Shown: piece after piece, positions 8,132 through 17,191 of the stretch
How positions within the stretch are numbered: the first letter of the stretch is position 1
How the letters are laid out: the number at the start of each line of letters is the position of its first letter
NCBI GenBank assembly: GCA_943788345.1
Contig: CALSPX010000009.1
Location: 124,001 to 188,000 of the forward strand
DNA from: Ascidiaceihabitans sp023955215
GTDB lineage: Bacteria; Pseudomonadota; Alphaproteobacteria; Rhodobacterales; Rhodobacteraceae
Direction: 5' to 3'
Length of the DNA: 64,000 nt
The notes under the pieces: generated by a model
Seen by the model: the letters and a program-made list of their open reading frames with translations, nothing else
Told to the model about the DNA's origin: nothing
The model's database searches: none
Translations under genes and position numbers: made by a program

Positions 8132-9220
8132 ATGACAGAGATACGTGCAGAAGTTTGTTTGCCAACGCAAGATTTACGTGGCGATATTGGGTTTTTCAAC
8201 AAGGTGTTGGGGATGCGGATGGATATGATTTATCCAGCTGATGACCCTGCTGTTGCTGTGTTTTCGGGCCATGGATTGTCGGTGCGCCTTGACGCGGGCC
8301 TTGATACTGGCGTGGGGCAATTGCTGATCCGCACCGAAGATGTTGCAGGTTTTGCGGACGGCGAACGCGCGCTGACCTCCCCCGGTGGGACGCAGGTCGC
8401 GATTGAAGCGCTGCACGAACCCTTTGTTATGCCGGAGACAATTCACTCTTTCGTGGTGCGCCGTCTGGCGGATCAGGCCCCTTGGGTGATTGGGCGTGCG
8501 GGTATGCATTATCGTGACCTGATCCCTGATCGTTTGGGTGGTTCTATTATAGCCAGTCATATTCGCATTCCTGATGGTGGTCCTGTGCCGGACATGGTCC
8601 ATTACCATACGGTCGGGTTTCAGTTGATATTTTGTTACCGTGGCTGGGTAGATCTGGTTTATGAGGATCAAGGCGAACCATTCCGCCTCTATGCTGGCAA
8701 TTGTGTCATTCAGCCGCCGCAAATTCGTCACCGCGTTTTATACGCCTCGGACAATATTGAGGTGATCGAAATTGGTGTTCCCGCAGAACACGTCACAACG
8801 ATTGATCATGATATGCAGTTGCCCAACGGTCCTGCCAATCCAATGCGTGAATTCAGCGGACAGCGTTTTGTGCATCACAAGGCGGATGAAGCAACATGGA
8901 AGCCGTTCCGTGTTCCGGGTTTGCAAAGCCGCGACACAACAATTGCTGAACATACAAAGGACGTTGCTGGCGTCCATGTGATCCGTGTGGGGGAAGGGGC
9001 CCAAGACTGGACCAAACACACTACCGATATCTTGTTTACCTTCGTAATGGAGGGAACAATGACACTCGAGGGGGAAGGACGTGATCCTTATCCCCTTGAG
9101 GCGGGAGACGCATTTGTTATTCCACCGGACATGAAGACGCGGTATGCAAACCCTTCGGCCGATTTGGAACTGCTCGAAGTGTCCTTACCTGCTGCGTTCG
9201 ATACAATTGTTGGGAAATGA
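8132..9220 (+). CDS. VOC-bicupin fusion protein heading the nucleoside operon
   Basis: A 362-residue cytoplasmic protein of unknown activity. Residues 1-110 look like a VOC/glyoxalase fold (PTQDLRGDIGFFNKVLGM opening). A first cupin at about 150-230 has HYH near its start and RHR at its end, which could bind a metal, with Gln in place of the usual Glu. A second cupin (about 270-350, ending in LEAGDAFVIPPD) keeps only one of the usual histidines. Start ATG 8132 (MTEIRAEV) is chosen by fit to the fold; the frame is open upstream. The stop lies one base before cdd, so it is surely co-transcribed with cdd-deoA-deoB. A role in pentose or nucleoside catabolism is inferred from context only. Confidence 0.75.
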   Translation: MTEIRAEVCLPTQDLRGDIGFFNKVLGMRMDMIYPADDPAVAVFSGHGLSVRLDAGLDTGVGQLLIRTEDVAGFADGERALTSPGGTQVAIEALHEPFVMPETIHSFVVRRLADQAPWVIGRAGMHYRDLIPDRLGGSIIASHIRIPDGGPVPDMVHYHTVGFQLIFCYRGWVDLVYEDQGEPFRLYAGNCVIQPPQIRHRVLYASDNIEVIEIGVPAEHVTTIDHDMQLPNGPANPMREFSGQRFVHHKADEATWKPFRVPGLQSRDTTIAEHTKDVAGVHVIRVGEGAQDWTKHTTDILFTFVMEGTMTLEGEGRDPYPLEAGDAFVIPPDMKTRYANPSADLELLEVSLPAAFDTIVGK

Positions 9221-9221
9221 A

Positions 9222-9611
9222 ATGTCACTAAAAGACGCGGCCATAGCAGTGCGTGAAAACGCCTATGCTCCTTATTCACAGTTTAAAGTGGGGGCGGCTA
9301 TTCGCACGCCTTCTGGAGCTGTTTATTCTGGGTGTAATGTTGAAAACGCGGCTTATCCTGAAGGCACATGTGCCGAAGCTGGTGCAATCGCGGCGATGAT
9401 TGCTGCGGGTGAAACAGAACTTGTGGCGGCTTATGTTGTTGCGGGTGCAGATAAACCTGTGCCGCCTTGTGGTGGATGCCGCCAAAAGCTGGCTGAATTC
9501 GCCAAGGGTGATGTCGAGATAACAATGGCCACTATGACAGGCGAAGAACAGGTGATCCGCATGGACGCGCTTTTGCCCGGTGCCTTTGATGCCGCGTTTT
9601 TGAAAGAGTAA
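9222..9611 (+). CDS. cdd: cytidine deaminase
   Basis: Deaminates cytidine and deoxycytidine to uridine and deoxyuridine, feeding the next enzymes in the operon. The 129-residue small homotetrameric type has the zinc site CNVENAAYPEGTCAE (catalytic Glu) and PCGGCRQ with two cysteine ligands. The frame is open further upstream inside the cupin gene, but ATG 9222, one base after that gene's stop, gives the normal N-terminus (MSLKDAAIAVRENAYAPYS). deoA starts five bases after the stop. Confidence 0.96.
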   Translation: MSLKDAAIAVRENAYAPYSQFKVGAAIRTPSGAVYSGCNVENAAYPEGTCAEAGAIAAMIAAGETELVAAYVVAGADKPVPPCGGCRQKLAEFAKGDVEITMATMTGEEQVIRMDALLPGAFDAAFLKE

Positions 9612-9616
9612 CCGCA

Positions 9617-10930
9617 ATGAACGAGATTACAGCACGCGGTGTTATCGGAAAACTGAGACAGCGCCAAACGCCAAACCGCCAAGAATTGGCATGGTTTGCC
9701 CAAGGTTTGGCTGATCATACTGTAAGTGACGCACAAGCGGGTGCGTTTGCGATGGCAGTTTGCTTGAATGGCTTGGGTGATGTGGGACGTGTTGCGTTGA
9801 CCATCGCCATGCGCGACAGCGGGTCTGTTATGTCATGGAAATTGGATGGTCCAATTTTAGACAAGCACTCAACTGGCGGCGTTGGTGATTGCGTTAGCTT
9901 GTTATTGGCCCCAGCCTTGGCTGCATGTGGTGCGTTCGTGCCGATGATTTCTGGGCGTGGTTTAGGCCACACTGGCGGGACGTTGGATAAACTGGAATCC
10001 ATCCCCGGTGTCAGCACGCAACTGAGCGAGCGCAAATTCCGCGACGTTGTGACTAAAGCGGGCTGTGCCATTGTGGGCGCAAGTGCTTCGATCGCGCCTG
10101 CGGACAAACGTTTGTACGCAGTCCGCGACGTGACCTCTACAGTGGAAAGCATGGACCTGATCACAGCCTCGATCCTGTCCAAAAAGTTGGCAGGTGGTTT
10201 GGATGGCTTGGTTCTAGACGTCAAAACCGGCAGCGGTGCTTTTATGAAAGATATCGATAAAGCACGTGGTTTGGCAGAGGCACTGACAAAAACGGCCAAT
10301 GCCGCAGGCTGTCGTACAACCGCGGTTATTAGCGATATGAGCCAACCTTTGGCACCTGCGCTGGGCAATGCGTTGGAAGTTGCTGAAGTTATGCGCGTGA
10401 TGACCCTTAGCCCCAAAGGACCGTTGGTAGATATTTGTGCGGCTTTAGGTGGCGTATTGTTGGCCAATGCGAAACTAGCAGATGATGTGCAAACGGGCGC
10501 TGAATTGATTGTGAATGCCATTCGTGATGGTCGCGCGGCCGAACGCTTTGCCCAGATGATCGCTGGCATGGGCGGTCCTGTGAAATTTGCAGAAAACTGG
10601 GCGCGTTTCTTACCCGAAGCAACCGTGATCCGCGAAGTTTCCGCTGAGCAGTCGGGCTATATTACTGCCATTGATGGTGAAGCATTGGGTATGGCGGTTG
10701 TTGCAATGGGCGGTGGCCGCTCTGTTGAAACGGACCGGATCAATCCGGCTGTTGGCTATTCAGACGTCGTGCGCTTGGGGGCAAAAGTGAGCAAAGGCCA
10801 TCCCTTGGCCGTTGTACACGCGGGTCGCCCAGATCGGGCTGATGCAGCTGAACGGGCACTCCGCGCCGCCATTACGATTGGCAGCACAAAGCCAACGCTA
10901 CCCGACCTTATTCACGAAAGAATTGGCTGA
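9617..10930 (+). CDS. deoA: thymidine phosphorylase
   Basis: Splits thymidine or deoxyuridine with phosphate into the base and 2-deoxyribose-1-phosphate. The 437-residue protein has the glycosyltransferase family 3 signature (DKHSTGGVGD phosphate site; SGRGLGHTGGTLDKLESIPG) and the basic loop LDVKTGSGAFM. Length matches the family. Its stop overlaps the deoB start by one base (TGATG), implying translational coupling. Confidence 0.97.
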   Translation: MNEITARGVIGKLRQRQTPNRQELAWFAQGLADHTVSDAQAGAFAMAVCLNGLGDVGRVALTIAMRDSGSVMSWKLDGPILDKHSTGGVGDCVSLLLAPALAACGAFVPMISGRGLGHTGGTLDKLESIPGVSTQLSERKFRDVVTKAGCAIVGASASIAPADKRLYAVRDVTSTVESMDLITASILSKKLAGGLDGLVLDVKTGSGAFMKDIDKARGLAEALTKTANAAGCRTTAVISDMSQPLAPALGNALEVAEVMRVMTLSPKGPLVDICAALGGVLLANAKLADDVQTGAELIVNAIRDGRAAERFAQMIAGMGGPVKFAENWARFLPEATVIREVSAEQSGYITAIDGEALGMAVVAMGGGRSVETDRINPAVGYSDVVRLGAKVSKGHPLAVVHAGRPDRADAAERALRAAITIGSTKPTLPDLIHERIG

Positions 10931-12132
10931 TGGCATTGAACGACGTGTCTGCAAAAGGGCGTGCGTTCTTGGTCGTTCTGGATTCTGTCGGTATTGGCGG
11001 AGCACCGGACGCAGATCAATATTTCAATGGTGATTTGCCTGATACGGGATCAAACACCTTTGGTCACATCGCGCAGGCTTGCGCCGATGGGTTGGCCGAA
11101 GAGGGGCGCAGTGGCCCTCTAAATATTCCAAACCTTGCAGCGCTGGGCATCTTCCACGCAGAGGCTTTGGCGAACGGGCGTACCTTTGATGGTGCGCCAG
11201 CGACCGGCACTTGGGGCGCGGCCCAAGAAGTGTCCAGGGGCAAGGATACTCCGTCAGGTCATTGGGAATTGGCAGGATTACCGGTTCCTTGGGATTGGCA
11301 CTATTTCCCAGATGAGACGCCAGCGTTCCCCGATGAGGTGACCAAAGCGATATGTGAGATCGCCAATGTCGACGGTATCTTAGGCAACAGTCACGCGTCA
11401 GGCACAGGTGTCATCGACGAATTTGGCGCTGCCCATATGCAAACGGGTCAGCCCATCTGCTACACCTCTGTCGACAGCGTCCTTCAGATCGCAGCACATG
11501 AAGAAACCTTTGGGTTAGAGCGGCTGTTGGACCTGTGTGAGCGCCTTGCGCCTATGTTGCACAAAATGAAACTGGGCCGCGTTATCGCCCGTCCTTTTGT
11601 CGGCGAAACGGGTCGTTTTGAACGCACACCGCGCAGACGTGATTACGCAATAATGCCGCCCGCGCCTGTCCTAAGCAACTGGGTCCAAGACGCAGGCCGA
11701 CACGTCTACGCGATTGGCAAAATTGGTGACATCTTTTCGATGCAGGGCTTTAACGAGGTGCGCAAAGGGACCGATGCCCAGTTGATGCAGCATCTGGCTG
11801 ATCTGGTGAGTGACGCCGTTGAGGGCAGTCTGACCTTTGCGAATTTTGTGGAGTTTGACAGTCAATATGGTCATCGCCGCGATGTCTCGGGCTATGCCCG
11901 TCACCTTGAGTGGTTCGACCGTGAAATCGGGGGGATGATCGCGCGCCTTGGCCCTGATGATATCATGGTCTTCACCGCAGATCACGGCAACGATCCGACA
12001 TGGATCGGCACCGATCATACCCGCGAGCGGGTGCCAGTGCTGATCGCCGGTGGCAATGCCAAAGAGTTGGGGCATATCGGTTTCGTTGATGTCGCGGCGA
12101 TTGTTTCTGCACATTTGGGTATCAGTGCATAA
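10930..12132 (+). CDS. deoB: phosphopentomutase
   Basis: A manganese enzyme of the alkaline phosphatase superfamily that isomerises (deoxy)ribose-1-phosphate to the 5-phosphate. The 400-residue length is standard. Visible metal-site motifs are LDSVGIGGAPDA near the N-terminus, GSNTFGH, the GKDTPSGHWE segment with the phosphorylated Thr, and TADHGNDPT with DHTRE near the C-terminus. It shares one base with the deoA stop. No deoC aldolase is present in the window, so the operon ends here with upp 70 bases on. Confidence 0.97.
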   Translation: MALNDVSAKGRAFLVVLDSVGIGGAPDADQYFNGDLPDTGSNTFGHIAQACADGLAEEGRSGPLNIPNLAALGIFHAEALANGRTFDGAPATGTWGAAQEVSRGKDTPSGHWELAGLPVPWDWHYFPDETPAFPDEVTKAICEIANVDGILGNSHASGTGVIDEFGAAHMQTGQPICYTSVDSVLQIAAHEETFGLERLLDLCERLAPMLHKMKLGRVIARPFVGETGRFERTPRRRDYAIMPPAPVLSNWVQDAGRHVYAIGKIGDIFSMQGFNEVRKGTDAQLMQHLADLVSDAVEGSLTFANFVEFDSQYGHRRDVSGYARHLEWFDREIGGMIARLGPDDIMVFTADHGNDPTWIGTDHTRERVPVLIAGGNAKELGHIGFVDVAAIVSAHLGISA

Positions 12133-12201
12133 ACGACCCTGTCTTAGGTTGCGTCTGTCTGCGCACCTTGGCAATAATACCCAAACACAAAGGAGTCCCC
12201 C

Positions 12202-12834
12202 ATGTCTGAGCATTTGACTGTCGTTGATCACCCGTTGGTCCAGCACAAATTGTCTATCATGCGCGATAAGGGCACACCTAAGGTGCTATTCCGCCAGCTT
12301 TTGCGCGAAATTGCACAGCTTTTAGCTTATGAGGTGACCCGTGAGTTGCCTATGACAACCGAACGTATCGAAACCCCGATGCAGCCAATGGATGCGCCAA
12401 CACTGGATGGTAAAAAACTAGCTTTGATTTCGATTTTGCGGGCGGGCAATGGCCTTCTTGATGGTGTGCTTGATCTGATCCCATCCGCGCGTGTTGGGTT
12501 CGTAGGGCTGTACCGCGACGAAGAAACGCTTCAACCAGTTCAGTATTATTTCAAAGTTCCTGATGCGCTAGACCAGCGGTTGGTCATCGCCGTCGACCCG
12601 ATGTTGGCCACTGGCAATAGTTCAGTTGCGGCGATTGATCTGTTGAAAGAAGCAGGTGCCACCAACATTCTGTTCCTGTGTCTTTTGGCGGCTCCCGAAG
12701 GCATCGCACGTATGAAAGAAGCGCATCCTGATGTGCGTATTGTGACCGCATCTGTGGATGAAAAACTGAATGAAATTGGCTATATCATTCCGGGATTGGG
12801 CGATGCGGGTGACCGGATGTTCGGAACAAAGTAG
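12202..12834 (+). CDS. upp: uracil phosphoribosyltransferase
   Basis: Converts uracil, released by deoA-type cleavage, and PRPP to UMP, completing pyrimidine salvage. The 210-residue protein has the PRPP-binding loop VDPMLATGNSS and the uracil-binding C-terminal YIIPGLGDAGDR. An AAAGGAG stands upstream of ATG 12202. It is 70 bases after deoB on the same strand and probably in the same operon. No clear terminator is seen before the next gene. Confidence 0.97.
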   Translation: MSEHLTVVDHPLVQHKLSIMRDKGTPKVLFRQLLREIAQLLAYEVTRELPMTTERIETPMQPMDAPTLDGKKLALISILRAGNGLLDGVLDLIPSARVGFVGLYRDEETLQPVQYYFKVPDALDQRLVIAVDPMLATGNSSVAAIDLLKEAGATNILFLCLLAAPEGIARMKEAHPDVRIVTASVDEKLNEIGYIIPGLGDAGDRMFGTK

Positions 12835-12937
12835 AATTTCCGCCCAAATTCGGTAACATTCCCTTTATTTCAAGGGTTTCTCGGGACAAAATCTGTGTTC
12901 TCAGGCAATCTGCCCACCATATCTAGTGGGGGCTCAG

Positions 12938-14305
12938 ATGAAGATTACCAGAGTTATAGCTTTGGCTGCACTCGTTGCGGCAAGCGGAGTTACAGTAACA
13001 AGTGCGCAAAACTTGCGCGATGCCGATCAGCCAGCGGAATTTCCGTCAAGTTCTTATAAAGGCACGCAATATGTTGATAGCCGTGGCTGCGTTTATGTAC
13101 GCGCCGGCATCAGTGGCAACGTATCTTGGATTCCACGGGTCTCGCGGGCTCGCAATCAGATCTGTGGCCAAACCCCATCGAATCCGGGTGCTGTTGCATC
13201 CGCTGCCCCAAAGGCAAAGGCACCAGTCCAAATCACCTTGGATGCACCAAAGGCCACTGCGCCAGTTGCAGTAAAGCCTAAGGTACGCAAACCCATTGCC
13301 GTTGCTGCAGCACCAAAGCGCAAAGTAAACCGCGTGAACGTGCGCCGCCCTGCACCAGTGCGCAAACCAGTGATTGCCGCTGCTGCGCCACAAGCCATTG
13401 CCGTGCAGCCAGCGCCACGCGCCGTTGCAAAGCGCAAAGTAGTGTCCGTGGCCCAGACGGGTGCACGTGTCGCCAACGCATGCAACGGTGGCACAGCCAC
13501 TCGCAGCGGTGTGCGGTGTGGTCCACAAACCCAACTTCACTATACGCCACGTGCAAATGTTGCGACGGCTGCCCCCCGCGCCATCGCTCAGCCAACACGC
13601 CGCATTGTTACAACGCACCGCGCTCAAGTTGCGACAGCCCCGCGCAGCTATGGTACACAGGTTAACACCATCAGCGGTGCAACACGCGTTGCACCCAAAC
13701 ATGTGGTCGTGAACCGCCAAAACACACAGCAGCTGCCGATCCCTCATGGGTACCGTCCAGTGTGGAATGACGATCGTTTAAACCCACAACGTGCGGAACA
13801 GTCATTGGCTGGAAATGCACAGATGAAGTTGATTTGGACGCAAACGGTACCACGTCGCTTGATCAACACAGCCGATGGGCGCGATGTCACTGCATCGACC
13901 CCTTTGGTTTACCCGTATTTGGATGTGGCCACGCAAACCCGCAACCTTGGCACAGTTTCGATTGTACGCCGCGACAATGGTCAATTGGTCAAACGCATTC
14001 TGCGCAATCGTGCGTCAACTACGGTGCGCGCGCCGGTGATCTCTAGCCGTTCGGCCCCTGCCGTTCAGCCAAAACCAGTCGCAGCCACGTCGCAATATGT
14101 TCAAGTGGGCACCTACAACCAGCAAGACAGCGCACAAACAGTTGCCAAGCGCATCCAACGTATGGGTCTGCCTGTTCGTATCGGTAAATACACACGCGGC
14201 GGCGCAACCTATCGCATGGTTATTGCAGGCCCATTTGGTTCAAACATCAACGGTGTTTTGTCCAAACTGCGCGCATCAGGATACCACAACGCATCACTGC
14301 GTTAA
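12938..14305 (+). CDS. SPOR-domain secreted protein with Ala/Pro/Lys-rich linker
   Basis: A 455-residue exported protein. An N-terminal signal peptide (hydrophobic residues about 5-22, ending in TSAQ) is followed by a short cysteine-containing domain (YVDSRGCVYVRAGISGNVSWIPR). A low-complexity Ala/Pro/Lys/Arg-rich linker covers roughly 85-240. The C-terminal 70 residues form a SPOR domain (YVQVGTYNQQDSAQTVAKRI...GPF). SPOR domains bind denuded septal peptidoglycan, so a periplasmic role in division or wall maintenance is likely. A GTG twelve bases upstream is in frame, but ATG 12938 is preferred because GGGGG lies just before it. A strong terminator follows. Confidence 0.88.
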   Translation: MKITRVIALAALVAASGVTVTSAQNLRDADQPAEFPSSSYKGTQYVDSRGCVYVRAGISGNVSWIPRVSRARNQICGQTPSNPGAVASAAPKAKAPVQITLDAPKATAPVAVKPKVRKPIAVAAAPKRKVNRVNVRRPAPVRKPVIAAAAPQAIAVQPAPRAVAKRKVVSVAQTGARVANACNGGTATRSGVRCGPQTQLHYTPRANVATAAPRAIAQPTRRIVTTHRAQVATAPRSYGTQVNTISGATRVAPKHVVVNRQNTQQLPIPHGYRPVWNDDRLNPQRAEQSLAGNAQMKLIWTQTVPRRLINTADGRDVTASTPLVYPYLDVATQTRNLGTVSIVRRDNGQLVKRILRNRASTTVRAPVISSRSAPAVQPKPVAATSQYVQVGTYNQQDSAQTVAKRIQRMGLPVRIGKYTRGGATYRMVIAGPFGSNINGVLSKLRASGYHNASLR

Positions 14306-14335
14306 GGTTCATAGTTAAGTTTAGAATTGGGAAAG

Positions 14336-14361
14336 GGCGTGCCGCAAGGTGCGCCTTTTTT
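14336..14361 (+). terminator. Rho-independent terminator of the SPOR gene
   Basis: GGCGTGCC and GGTGCGCC pair around a GCAA tetraloop and are followed by six T. The T-tract ends two bases before the stop codon of the convergent gene at 14364. Confidence 0.88.
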
Positions 14362-14363
14362 CG

Positions 14364-15377
14364 TTAGTTGCCGCAGATCGCCTGAAGGCGCAGCCAATCA
14401 CTGTCGCGCAGCAATGGCTGGCTTAGGGTACCTGAAACAGGATCGCCCTCAATCAAGCCAACGGTGCTTTCGCCTGTCACATCAATGGCCTTTGCATAAG
14501 GCGTGCTGCGAATGTTGGCGTCTTTGAAGGCTGCCAATAGCGCGGTTTCATCCGCTTGGGGACGAGGTGAGCTGATCACCGTCTCTGCGTAATCATCAAG
14601 CGCTTGAGACGGCAGGTTGCCTGTTGTCAGCAAGGTAAAGGTCGCCCGTAACCCCACATGACTTAGCATCTCATCCAGTGCGTCACTTGTTTGTCCGCGC
14701 ACTTGTTCGGCTAGGATAAAGCCGGCAATAACATCCGGTTCGTCATAGTCTTCGACCAACACCTTGTTCACCAGCACCTTGCCTCCAGGCAAATACAGGC
14801 TGTCCGTCAGGCCTGAGCGCAGCACGATCAGTTCCTTGGTCTTGGTGCGCAGAGCCAGCGTTTTTAGGGCAGGGGCTGCAGGGCGTGCTTGGCACGGTTT
14901 ACCAGCGATCCGTTCAATACGGGTCAGCAGTGCATCACCAATCTTTATGCGGGTCACATCAGGAACGACGCTTAGTGTGTGTTTTTGCAAAGCACCGGGC
15001 AGCCAGAAAATCAACGCGGCAGCGACGGCACCAACGGAAACTGCAGCACCCAACCAACGCAGCCGCCCTGGTTTGGGTCGGGTTCTGGACACCGCTTTGC
15101 GCAATGTCTCAATCGCATCGACCATTTCGGCCTCTGAATCCATCAACTCAAGCGTTTCACCGGGATCACCATCTGGGTGAAATACAGCGGGTGATGTGGA
15201 TGATCCATACCGATCCACCGCAGCCAAGGACCAATGCGCAATCGCCTGATCATTCATATCGCTGATAATCAGAGTGGCATCGCCAATAGATACAATCACC
15301 TCGCGCCGCTGTTCTTGCGGGGAGGGACGCCACAGACCTGTGGCTTCTAATCGATCATATTTAGCAAGTGCGGTCAT
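14364..15377 (-). CDS. single-pass membrane protein with degenerate M48-like domain
   Basis: A 337-residue protein. The cytoplasmic N-terminal part (about 1-100) resembles a small beta-rich domain. One membrane helix spans about residues 108-128. The distal domain has the layout of M48 zinc metallopeptidases (LPGGKVLVNKVLVEDYDEPDVIAGFILAE is the equivalent region, about residues 200-228), but where these enzymes have HExxH this protein reads AEQVR. I infer a catalytically dead protease fold. Function is unknown. It stands alone, convergent with the SPOR gene. ATG 15377 has only a weak ribosome site. Confidence 0.65.
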   Translation of the reverse strand: MTALAKYDRLEATGLWRPSPQEQRREVIVSIGDATLIISDMNDQAIAHWSLAAVDRYGSSTSPAVFHPDGDPGETLELMDSEAEMVDAIETLRKAVSRTRPKPGRLRWLGAAVSVGAVAAALIFWLPGALQKHTLSVVPDVTRIKIGDALLTRIERIAGKPCQARPAAPALKTLALRTKTKELIVLRSGLTDSLYLPGGKVLVNKVLVEDYDEPDVIAGFILAEQVRGQTSDALDEMLSHVGLRATFTLLTTGNLPSQALDDYAETVISSPRPQADETALLAAFKDANIRSTPYAKAIDVTGESTVGLIEGDPVSGTLSQPLLRDSDWLRLQAICGN

Positions 15378-15469
15378 AGGTTATTGGGCTGCTCTGCCTG
15401 TTATTTATCCCAAGCTAACGCAGAGGCGTGAACTTGGGAAATGAAATCACCCAGCAGGTGATCGTGGGA

Positions 15470-17098
15470 TCAGAAATCCTTGGCTGCTGTGCGCAGCTCA
15501 AATTTCTGGATCTTACCTGTTGAGGTTTTTGGCAGCTCTTGGAACACCACCATCTTTGGTGCTTTGAAGCTGGCCAAGGTCTGGCGGGCAAAGCTGATCA
15601 TTTCGGCCTCGTCGCCTGTGCATCCCTCTTTCAACTCAATAAAGGCACAAGGCACTTCGCCCCATTTCTCATCAGGTTTGGCCACAACAGCAGCCAGTGA
15701 TACGTCTGGGTGACCCATTAGGACACCTTCGACTTCAACAGAACTGATGTTTTCACCGCCTGAAATGATGATGTCTTTGGCGCGATCTGCAATCTGGATA
15801 TAGCCGTCAGGGTGTTGGATGGCCAAATCCTCGGAGTGGAAATACCCGCCAGCAAAGGCTTTTGCTGTCGCTTCAGGGTTTTTCAAATACCCCTTCATGA
15901 TGGAATTGCCGCGCATGACGATTTCGCCTTGGGTTGTGCTGTCCATTGGCACTTGGACCATTTGATCGTCCATGACGGTGATGTGCTCCATCATCGGCAT
16001 CGCAACACCTTGGCGGGCTTTGATCGCCGCCTTGGCCGCTTGATCCAAGTCATCCCAGTCCTCAGCACGCCACACGCATTCTGTGACGTGGCCATAGCTT
16101 TCGGTCAGGCCGTACACTTGGGTTACATTAAACCCAAGTGCTTCGATCTTGCCCAAAGTGGCAGGCGCTGGTGGTGCACCAGCGGTGAACACTTCGACGT
16201 TATGATCGAATGCGCGGCGCTCGCTATCAGGTGAATTGACGATCATGTTCAACACAATCGGCGCGCCGCCAAAATGGGTCACACCTTCATCTGCGATGGC
16301 ATTATAAATTGCGCCTGCAGTGATATCGCGACAGCATACCAACGTGCCGCCAATGACGGGCATCATCCATGTGTGGTTCCAGCCGTTACAATGAAACAGC
16401 GGTACAATCGCCATGAACACAGGATGCATAACCATGCGCCATGAAATCACAGTACCCATTGTCATCTGATAGGCACCACGGTGATGATAAACGACGCCTT
16501 TGGGGCGACCTGTGGTGCCGGAGGTATAGTTCAGCGCAAGGCTTTCCCATTCATCTTCTGGCATGACCCATTCAAATGTAGGGTCCGCAGCAGCCAACAT
16601 ATCCTCGTATGTCTTGTGACGCCCAGATGCAGGCCAACCGTTGGCCGCGTCTGGCACTTCAACAATCATAGGCTTTGGGCCTGAAAGGCGTGCAATGGCA
16701 GCTTCGGCCAATTCTACGAACTGTGGGTCGGCTAAGATCACCTTGGCCTCACCGTGTTCAAAAATATAGGCAACGGTATCGACGTCTAGGCGCGTGTTGA
16801 TCGTGTTCAATACCGCGCCACATGCGGGCACGCCAAAATGTGCCTCTGCCTGTGCGGGAAGGTTGGGGATCAAGGTGGCAACCACATCGCCAGAGGTCAC
16901 ACCCATATCAGCCAAACCAGCGGCAAGGCGGGTGCAGCGTTCATAATACTGGGCATATGTCACACGATGATCGCCATAGATTACAGCGGTTCGGGTGGCG
17001 AACACATGGGCGGCGCGGCGCAAATGCGACAGCGGCGTAAGTGGTACATAGTTGGCAGGACATTTGCCCAAACCTGTTTCGTCGTTCATCCAGCCCAT
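15470..17098 (-). CDS. fatty acyl-CoA synthetase (AMP-forming)
   Basis: A 542-residue adenylate-forming ligase that activates a medium- or long-chain carboxylic acid with ATP and CoA. It has the YTSGTTGRPKGV phosphate loop, the YGLTESYG motif, the DRAKDIIISGGENIS hinge region and the PKTSTGK catalytic lysine. The opening MGWMNDETGLGKCPANYVPLTPL is shared by a roseobacter acyl-CoA ligase group. The substrate cannot be read from sequence; DmdB-type methylthiopropionate ligases belong to the same superfamily but have a different N-terminus. GGGGAG precedes ATG 17098. It is divergent from the EamA transporter gene. Confidence 0.88.
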   Translation of the reverse strand: MGWMNDETGLGKCPANYVPLTPLSHLRRAAHVFATRTAVIYGDHRVTYAQYYERCTRLAAGLADMGVTSGDVVATLIPNLPAQAEAHFGVPACGAVLNTINTRLDVDTVAYIFEHGEAKVILADPQFVELAEAAIARLSGPKPMIVEVPDAANGWPASGRHKTYEDMLAAADPTFEWVMPEDEWESLALNYTSGTTGRPKGVVYHHRGAYQMTMGTVISWRMVMHPVFMAIVPLFHCNGWNHTWMMPVIGGTLVCCRDITAGAIYNAIADEGVTHFGGAPIVLNMIVNSPDSERRAFDHNVEVFTAGAPPAPATLGKIEALGFNVTQVYGLTESYGHVTECVWRAEDWDDLDQAAKAAIKARQGVAMPMMEHITVMDDQMVQVPMDSTTQGEIVMRGNSIMKGYLKNPEATAKAFAGGYFHSEDLAIQHPDGYIQIADRAKDIIISGGENISSVEVEGVLMGHPDVSLAAVVAKPDEKWGEVPCAFIELKEGCTGDEAEMISFARQTLASFKAPKMVVFQELPKTSTGKIQKFELRTAAKDF

Positions 17099-17191
17099 AT
17101 GCGCTCTCCCCTTCGCGTGATCACAACGCTTGAATCGTGTGGAAAACAGGATATTGCAAGTACAATGAACTGAAAAGCAAAGTCTTCTTAT

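Noticed and set aside
9715..10569. A 284-codon minus-strand frame inside deoA
   Set aside because: Low-complexity translation with no family resemblance; deoA is unmistakable on the other strand.
13190..13460. Apparent short repeats within the SPOR-domain gene that could suggest a repeat array
   Set aside because: They encode a low-complexity Ala/Pro/Lys linker, not a CRISPR or satellite; spacing and unit vary.
13046..13747. A 233-codon Cys/Trp-rich minus-strand frame in the SPOR gene
   Set aside because: It mirrors the Ala/Lys/Arg-rich linker; the odd composition is that of an antisense shadow.
15470..17098. Acyl-CoA ligase as DmdB of DMSP demethylation
   Set aside because: The motifs are generic to the superfamily and the N-terminus differs from the DmdB I recall; no other dmd gene adjoins it.
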